Source: an uncultured Bacilli bacterium (GTDB lineage Bacteria > Bacillota_I > Bacilli_A > RF39 > UBA660). From it: a stretch of DNA of 64,000 bases. A program made the position numbers and the translations under genes. Below, one piece after another: positions 58,096 to 64,000 of the stretch. Under the pieces are notes generated by a model. The model saw nothing but the letters and a program-made list of their open reading frames with translations, made no database searches and was not told the DNA's origin. How positions within the stretch are numbered: the stretch's first letter is position 1; each line of letters begins with the position of its first letter. The stretch covers positions 115,275-179,274 of the forward strand of contig CAKOWI010000001.1 in assembly GCA_934122275.1 (NCBI GenBank), written 5' to 3'.

Positions 58096-58761
58096 TTATA
58101 ACATAAACTCATTTAAATTGTCATCTACAGCAATTATTTTTTCATATTCATTTTTACTTTTATATAACTGATTATCAATCATAAATATCATAACTTTATT
58201 ATATATGCAATACTTATACAACTCGGTTAATTCTTCTTCAGTTAAATATTGCTTAAGACTGACAAAAATCAGCATTTTATTAATTTTTAATTTACTTTCC
58301 AAATCAATTATTGTAAACAAATTTTCCAAAATATTTTCTTTATTATTAATTGAAAGTTTTACGTTTTTTAAAATATTTTGAAACGTTAACTCATCGTTAA
58401 TATTTAAAGGCAAATTATATTCATTAATCAACTTTAAAACTTCATTGGAAAAAATATTGTATTTTTTATTTATATTATCTCGTTCTGTTTCTGAAGCATT
58501 TAGCGAAATATATTTTATTATTTCATTTTGGTATTTTCTTATGCATGACTCAAAATCAAAGTAATTCAAGATTATATTAATACACATTTTATTATTTTCC
58601 AAATCCTCAATATCTAGCTCGTCACTAATTCTACCATTTGCTATTTTATACAATTCGTATACTATTCTATAAAAATATTTTTTATTTTCTACTTGTAAGC
58701 TGCAAATTTTATTTTCCTCTAATTCTATTATATTTTCTAAAAAATTAACTTTAATTCTCAT
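58096..58761 (-). CDS. csn2: Type II-A CRISPR adaptation protein Csn2
   Basis: 221 residues, the usual Csn2 size (FLENIIELEENKICSLQVENKKYFYRIVYELY; later KINKMLIFVSLKQYLTEEELTELYKYC). Csn2 rings slide on DNA ends and help spacer capture. It defines the locus as II-A. Start overlaps the cas2 stop by 4 bases. Confidence 0.9.
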   Translation of the reverse strand: MRIKVNFLENIIELEENKICSLQVENKKYFYRIVYELYKIANGRISDELDIEDLENNKMCINIILNYFDFESCIRKYQNEIIKYISLNASETERDNINKKYNIFSNEVLKLINEYNLPLNINDELTFQNILKNVKLSINNKENILENLFTIIDLESKLKINKMLIFVSLKQYLTEEELTELYKYCIYNKVMIFMIDNQLYKSKNEYEKIIAVDDNLNEFML

Positions 58762-59063
58762 AATATTATAATCCTATCTTCGTTATCAATTATTTTACTT
58801 GTATTACGACCTATTATATATTTCATTTGTGAGTATTGCTTTTCTGTTACAATTAATGCTTGTATCAGTCCTCTTTTTGGAGCTTGTTTTTTTATTCTAT
58901 CAATTAGTAAACTTGATTGTTGTGAATTTAATACTATTTTTGAATATACAGATTCCTGCATCATAATAAAACCTTAACGTATCAAAAATTTTCTAAATAA
59001 TTGATAATTTCTTTTATCTTTAGAATAAACATTAGGAAGATCAAAAAATACTATAGTTCTCAT
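58758..59063 (-). pseudogene. cas2: cas2 with in-frame stop codon
   Basis: From ATG 59063 the frame reads MRTIVFFDLPNVYSKDKRNY, then LFRKFLIR, TAA (58974-58976, codon 30), and continues in the same frame GFIMMQESVYSKIVLNS to the stop at 58758, where csn2 begins. II-A Cas2 proteins normally have Lys or Asn at codon 30 (KFLIKNGFIM), so a single base change to TAA breaks an otherwise complete 101-residue gene. A restart at Met34 would lack the first beta strand with catalytic-site Asp8 and the dimer core. Confidence 0.85.
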
Positions 59064-59067
59064 TATT

Positions 59068-59940
59068 CTATTCCTCATAAATTATAAAATCCTTATATTG
59101 ATTTTCATCAGACAAAGAATCTAATGCATTCTTTACAAATTGTTTTATTACATCCTTTAATGTGTATTTTTTATTATCATAATTATAAATATTGTTAAAA
59201 ATGTTTACTATTTCAATTTTATATTCAGAATCAAATTTTCTCTCCTGATTAAAATATACGAAATTATCGACAATTATTCTAAAAGGTTCCATTAAATCGC
59301 AGGATAAATTAAAATCATTAAATTCATTTTTATGATGAATGCCCAATTGAGTTAAATAACCATTTAATATTACCTCTTTATTTATAGTAGATAGCAACAC
59401 CTCATAGCCATAATTAAGTGCTGCATTTATTTCATCATTAGAATTTCTAACAAAATTCTTACCAAATAAAGTATTAAAATAAACTTTAGCTGCATGACCT
59501 TCTCTGTTGGTTTTATCACCTTCTATAACATCCTTAGAATAATTTAAGAGTGTATTAAACCTATCGGATTTAATTTTATGTAATAATAATGCTTGGTTTA
59601 CAATTTTATTTCTAACAATTTTAGACCACAATAAATTTTTGTTTTTTTCTTTCCAATCAATTTGTTTCTTTATCATCTTACTATTATTATGTCTCGAATA
59701 ATATGATAAAAGTTCTCCAAAAGGATTATATTTTTCATCACAAAACATTATGTTTATTTTATTATTAGATAGTTCTTTTAACAAATAAGTAGAAATAGAA
59801 ACAGATATAGAATCCACTATAATTGTATCTATTTCTGATAAATGAATGTATTTTTCATCCAATTCCTGTTTTACTACTAAAAACCTATTTTTATAACTTA
59901 TTCTTGATTGTTTAGTTATTACGACTGTTCTAAAACTCAT
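59068..59940 (-). CDS. cas1: CRISPR integrase Cas1 (type II-A)
   Basis: 290 residues. RTVVITKQSRISYKNRFLVV start, then NREGHAAKVYFNTLFG (catalytic Glu, about 149), LGIHHKNEFNDFNLSCDLMEPFRI (His about 205 and Glu/Asp about 220). Usual II-A length. It overlaps cas9 by 11 bases and is followed 4 bases later by cas2. Confidence 0.95.
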   Translation of the reverse strand: MSFRTVVITKQSRISYKNRFLVVKQELDEKYIHLSEIDTIIVDSISVSISTYLLKELSNNKINIMFCDEKYNPFGELLSYYSRHNNSKMIKKQIDWKEKNKNLLWSKIVRNKIVNQALLLHKIKSDRFNTLLNYSKDVIEGDKTNREGHAAKVYFNTLFGKNFVRNSNDEINAALNYGYEVLLSTINKEVILNGYLTQLGIHHKNEFNDFNLSCDLMEPFRIIVDNFVYFNQERKFDSEYKIEIVNIFNNIYNYDNKKYTLKDVIKQFVKNALDSLSDENQYKDFIIYEE

Positions 59941-62900
59941 ATTTACTCTCCATTATACCAGTTATTGATTTAAAAATCATTACACCTTCAACTATGTTAT
60001 TTCCATTTAGTCTTCCCATTCTATCGCCTAGTCCAAACTCTGATAAGTTAGCATTAACACTGTTACAATGATACATCTTAAATATTTCTTTAATAATTTT
60101 TTTCTTTTGCTCCAATGATAATGCTTTAAAATCTAATTTTGTTTTTATCTTTTCTATTTCTTTCTCAAATAGTGGATACAGTTTTATATCTGTTAAAAAA
60201 TCGTATATTTCATTAATGTAAATATTAGATTCATCTACATATTTTTCATCATCATTTAACAAATATTCTAATGCATATTTCCATCTTTTCATATTATCTT
60301 TTGATATTTTTAGCTGAGTTGCATTTGAAACCTCACAATTTTTCTTAATTATGCTATATCCTTTAATAAATATCTTCTGGCCTTTATATATCATTTCAGT
60401 TTCAAATGGAATTTCTTTTTTTAATATTTTATATGTTTGCATTTTTTTTAAATTAATCTGTGATTCAATAAATTTATTAAATTCTCCCTGATCGTTCTTT
60501 ACAGCCATAACCACTGGTAATCCAATAAGCTTTTTTTGATTTTCATTATATGATATTAACATTAAATATTTGGTATTTGTATTTGAATATCCTCCATATA
60601 TGCTAACAGGCAAATTTTTCTTTATAGGAATTGTTCCTTTATCTCTTTTATAGATTTTTTGTTTGTAAAATTGCCCTGTACCATATTCTACTTTTCTGCT
60701 TAAGAGTATATCATTTCTATATAATGTATTTTCAACTTCTTTATTAAAAGCATCTACGTCAAACAATAATTCTCCGGTTTCTTCGTCATAGTAGTTCTTC
60801 ATTATGTCAATAAGTTTTTCATTTACATTTGAGTCTAAGCTATTTATGATAAAACCGTATTTCAATTTTCTAAAATCGCCATCTTCAACTAGTTTTTTAT
60901 TCAAATCTTTGACTATATCAAAATTAATTTTTTTAATTAAATGTCTTTCCTTATACTCACCTAACACTGCTGCTAAATAGGCATCATGTGCATGATGATA
61001 ATCATTTATATCCCTAAATTTAAATAATTCATATCTCTTTCTATAATTATGAGATAAATTAGCTTTCAAATATATTATTTTAGTGTCTTTATAAAAATTT
61101 TCTAAAATATTAGCAACATGTTTTGTTATTTGTCTAGTTTCTACTAACTGTCTATTAATAAATCCAGTTATATCATCATCACTATATTTATTTCTTATTA
61201 AATTATGAAATTTTTTAGGAGAAATAAGACCTACTTTTTTTAAATGCTCCCACCATCTTTTGTTAAGTTCGGTTCTATAAATAGATGGTAAAACATAATT
61301 AGATGACTTAATCTGATTTTCCTCTCTCAAAACTAAAGCTTTATTATCTAATGAGTCATCTTTTATAAGTGTTCTTGGAATGATATGATCAATCTCATAT
61401 TCATTTAAGTTTTCTATATTTAAAGGAGTACCAGAATACAAACTCTTTCCTTCTTGAATAAAATATAAAAACATTTTTTCACTATTTATTTTATCTATTG
61501 AGTTAATTTTTTTTATCAAATTACTATAATTTTCAACTTCATTTTTTACATTTTTATATAATTCCAAAATGTATTTTTTCCTATCCTGAGTTCTTTTTTT
61601 CATTTGACTTTCTCTTGACATCTCTATCGAAATATATTTCGGGTTGCTCCCCATAAAGTTTACTATTTCATTAATAACCTTTATTGATTGATATATTCCC
61701 TTTTTTGTTGATGGTGAAGTAGCTAACTCATTAACAACAGAATAATTTATTCTATTTGTCTTAGTTAAGTTATTGTGTTTTTTTATCATATCTTGAAATT
61801 TATATTTTTCATTGTTAAGTACTTGCATAAAGTTTTCTTCTGTTTCTTCCATCAAATCCAAAATAGACTTTTTTAATCCTACGGATTTATCATTATAATA
61901 TTTTTCTGTAAGAAATTTTTTTGATAAACTACCCCAACCCTTATATTTCCTATTTAGAATTTTTCTAATTGCATTGTCATTTAAATTATAATTTTTTCTT
62001 ACCTTTGATTCTAAAATATCCTTATCCTCAAATACTGTTATCCATTCTATTATTAAATCAGCATCATCCAAGGTATAGTTAGTTCCAGAAAAAATACCAT
62101 TTTCTCCAAAGAAATCATAATAGCTCTGTAAATTATTAGCAAATTTCAAGTCAGATGAATACCCGGTAACTATAATATCAGTTCCTTTATACATTGAAAA
62201 ATCGACTGAGTCATTAATGTATTTTTTAAATGCTTTATCAGTAATAGTTCCATTATGTTTTTTAAAAAGATTTTCTATAATGTTTTTCTGAACTTCCTTA
62301 TCTAATTTATAACCATTAACTCTTATTTGTTTTAATTCATTAATAACTTTAAATTTAGAATATAATATAGAATCATTTGGCAAAGCTAATTCATCTAAAA
62401 AATAAGTACAATGTGATACCATTCTCTTTATAAATTTTTCAGCAGTCTTTTCCTTATCTACTACTTCATCAAAATTATATGGTGTAACTTTATCTTGCTT
62501 TATTTTTTCCATCCATGCAAAAGTACTTTTATCACCACTTACTAGTGGTCCTACATAATATGGTATTTTAAATTCTAATAACTGAACCACCTTATTTTTT
62601 CCATTATCAGATTTTTCAAGTAAAAACGGGTAATACTTTCCTTGATTTTCAATAATTTTGATTAATTCATCTTTGTTAAGTTGATAAGGAAATTTTCCAT
62701 TATCTACATCCGTTATTTTAGGCATGAAAGTTCCATTTAGTATTCTTTTTTGTATGTCCTTATTATATATATCAATCAAATTTTCATCTGTAATTCCATT
62801 AAATATTTTTTGAAAGCTAACATTTATTTCTCTATAAAAATCATCTTTTGTTATTTCATTTGATAAATATTTTTCATAAATACATTTTGTTAGTTTATTT

Positions 62901-63952
62901 CTAAAAATACGGTTGTATTCTTTTCTATCATTACCCAATAATTCTTTTAAATATTTCAAATCTTTTTTATGAACTTCATATTTATTAACCATTAATGTTG
63001 AAATGGTTGTACAATTTGAATTTTTAAATAATCTTTTCAAAAATAACATATCATAAAGTTCTTTTAATGATTCTAAAATTTCAATATTATCACTCAAAAT
63101 ACATGATAACTCATCAAATTTATCATCATATTCTGAACCATTAAAACTTAATTTCACGGGTTCATCATTTTCTAATGATAGCATTTTGTTGAAGTCAAAC
63201 TTATTTCCATTTATAAGCTTTATAAATTCATTTATGAAGTCCTTTGGCATTGTATTTTTTAGGCTATCTATAATACCCACTTTCACATCATTTTTAGACT
63301 CATTTGTCATCTCATTACATATTTTTTCATAATTTAAAATAGTATTATCAAAATCTAATACATTAGCGATATTCTCGAATATTTCTTTTAATTTTCCAGA
63401 TAAATCAAGTGTATTAACATTAAATTTTTTAAAGTTATATAAAAAATTTCCTCTATATTTAATAATATGATGTATAGCTAAATAAATAAGCCTTATATCT
63501 TCTTTTTCTTTATTTTCAATTAATCTTTTTCTAAGGTGATATATAGTTTTATATTTATTATTATATTCTTTTATCTTAATTCTTTCTTCAGCAGTAATAT
63601 GTATTTTTTTATTTAAACAATCTTTTTCATTATAAAACGTTTCTTGTAACTTTTGGAAAAAATTCTTATCGACTTTTTGTATTTCTTCTGCAAATATATC
63701 CTTTAATAATGATATTCTCCATCTCCTACGATCATACCTTCTTCTCGTACTTCTAAAGTTTCTTCTTTCAGAGGCAGTATCAGCACTTTCAAACAATCTA
63801 ACTCCCCATAAAGCTTTTCTGTTACTTCCTTTTCCCTTTTTTATAATTTTTTGATCATCGTCTCCAATAACAGCCCATCCAACAGAAGTGTTTCCGATAT
63901 CTAATCCTATACTATAATTTTTTTTGTGTGGTTGTAAATGATGTGATACCAA
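59930..63952 (-). CDS. cas9: Cas9 endonuclease (type II-A)
   Basis: 1340 residues if TTG 63952 is the start. RuvC-I GLDIGNTSVGW (Asp18), Arg-rich bridge helix RRNFRSTRRRYDRRRWR, RuvC-II KYISIEMSRE (Glu777), HNH EIDHIIPRTLIKDDSLDNK (His856), RuvC-III YHHAHDAY (His987, Asp990). All catalytic residues are present, so it should be an active nuclease. The frame stays open to the window edge and no ATG or good ribosome site is seen; most homologues start right before KKNYSIGLD, where this protein has His, so the true start may be further upstream. Confidence 0.95.
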   Translation of the reverse strand: MVSHHLQPHKKNYSIGLDIGNTSVGWAVIGDDDQKIIKKGKGSNRKALWGVRLFESADTASERRNFRSTRRRYDRRRWRISLLKDIFAEEIQKVDKNFFQKLQETFYNEKDCLNKKIHITAEERIKIKEYNNKYKTIYHLRKRLIENKEKEDIRLIYLAIHHIIKYRGNFLYNFKKFNVNTLDLSGKLKEIFENIANVLDFDNTILNYEKICNEMTNESKNDVKVGIIDSLKNTMPKDFINEFIKLINGNKFDFNKMLSLENDEPVKLSFNGSEYDDKFDELSCILSDNIEILESLKELYDMLFLKRLFKNSNCTTISTLMVNKYEVHKKDLKYLKELLGNDRKEYNRIFRNKLTKCIYEKYLSNEITKDDFYREINVSFQKIFNGITDENLIDIYNKDIQKRILNGTFMPKITDVDNGKFPYQLNKDELIKIIENQGKYYPFLLEKSDNGKNKVVQLLEFKIPYYVGPLVSGDKSTFAWMEKIKQDKVTPYNFDEVVDKEKTAEKFIKRMVSHCTYFLDELALPNDSILYSKFKVINELKQIRVNGYKLDKEVQKNIIENLFKKHNGTITDKAFKKYINDSVDFSMYKGTDIIVTGYSSDLKFANNLQSYYDFFGENGIFSGTNYTLDDADLIIEWITVFEDKDILESKVRKNYNLNDNAIRKILNRKYKGWGSLSKKFLTEKYYNDKSVGLKKSILDLMEETEENFMQVLNNEKYKFQDMIKKHNNLTKTNRINYSVVNELATSPSTKKGIYQSIKVINEIVNFMGSNPKYISIEMSRESQMKKRTQDRKKYILELYKNVKNEVENYSNLIKKINSIDKINSEKMFLYFIQEGKSLYSGTPLNIENLNEYEIDHIIPRTLIKDDSLDNKALVLREENQIKSSNYVLPSIYRTELNKRWWEHLKKVGLISPKKFHNLIRNKYSDDDITGFINRQLVETRQITKHVANILENFYKDTKIIYLKANLSHNYRKRYELFKFRDINDYHHAHDAYLAAVLGEYKERHLIKKINFDIVKDLNKKLVEDGDFRKLKYGFIINSLDSNVNEKLIDIMKNYYDEETGELLFDVDAFNKEVENTLYRNDILLSRKVEYGTGQFYKQKIYKRDKGTIPIKKNLPVSIYGGYSNTNTKYLMLISYNENQKKLIGLPVVMAVKNDQGEFNKFIESQINLKKMQTYKILKKEIPFETEMIYKGQKIFIKGYSIIKKNCEVSNATQLKISKDNMKRWKYALEYLLNDDEKYVDESNIYINEIYDFLTDIKLYPLFEKEIEKIKTKLDFKALSLEQKKKIIKEIFKMYHCNSVNANLSEFGLGDRMGRLNGNNIVEGVMIFKSITGIMESKYEF

Positions 63953-64000
63953 ATTTATAAAAAAATTTAAGCAATATGATACAATAAATTTGTTATTGTT

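Overview
The window is very AT-rich DNA from a low-GC Gram-positive bacterium. It shows AGGAGG-type ribosome binding sites, TGA used as a stop codon, CotF-type coat protein, VanZ, MscL, DUF368 and DUF3048 genes, and a type II-A CRISPR-Cas9 locus. I infer an uncultured Bacilli/Erysipelotrichia/RF39-like gut Firmicute; the species cannot be named from the sequence alone.

Layout. (1) About 1-45,230 is most of a siphovirus prophage. Its left end (lysis genes, second attachment site) lies outside the window. Read leftward from the integrase (44,098-45,228, next to the 3' end of a tRNA-Glu) it holds: a lysogeny switch with divergent promoters over a 12-bp palindrome (42.8-43.8 kb); a replication/recombination module (35.6-42.3 kb); an RNA-only transcription unit (33.6-35.6 kb) with tRNA-Met, tRNA-Gln, about 1.5 kb of highly structured non-coding sequence and a tRNA-like element; RecU-like and small-terminase-like genes (31.7-33.6 kb); a rightward block with SSB and a serine recombinase (28.8-31.3 kb); a string of small leftward genes including an RNA ligase-like protein, a lipoprotein and an SPFH/prohibitin-like protein (19.8-28.1 kb); then the late genes: terminase, portal, three tRNAs, scaffold, major capsid, connectors, tail tube, gpG/gpGT chaperones, tape measure, distal tail, tail hub and fibres (1-19.8 kb). 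The tape-measure gene is split by a group I intron that carries an HNH homing endonuclease. A lipoprotein cargo gene sits on the opposite strand inside the late module. (2) 45.2-57.9 kb is host chromosome: tRNAs (Glu, Ile, Ala, Pro, Arg, Pro, Arg, Phe, Asp), a three-gene dehydratase-activase-like operon, small membrane/coat genes, a holin-like gene, exonuclease III, an orphan MvaI/BcnI-like restriction enzyme, a P-loop kinase-like gene, mscL, DUF368, DUF3048 and a BaiN-type flavoprotein. (3) 57.98-64.0 kb is a type II-A CRISPR locus (cas9-cas1-cas2-csn2, leftward). Cas9 and Cas1 keep their catalytic residues, but cas2 has an in-frame stop at codon 30 and the array is reduced to a leader plus one degenerate repeat with no spacer.

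Most notable: the RNA-only phage operon resembling the settings of giant ornate phage RNAs (ROOL/GOLLD type); a hairpin family placed just before the start codons of five late phage genes; a 23-residue membrane microprotein found both in the prophage and beside the host CRISPR locus; a self-contained short transcription unit in the lysogeny switch; the group I intron with readable splice sites; and the decayed CRISPR adaptation module next to a resident prophage.
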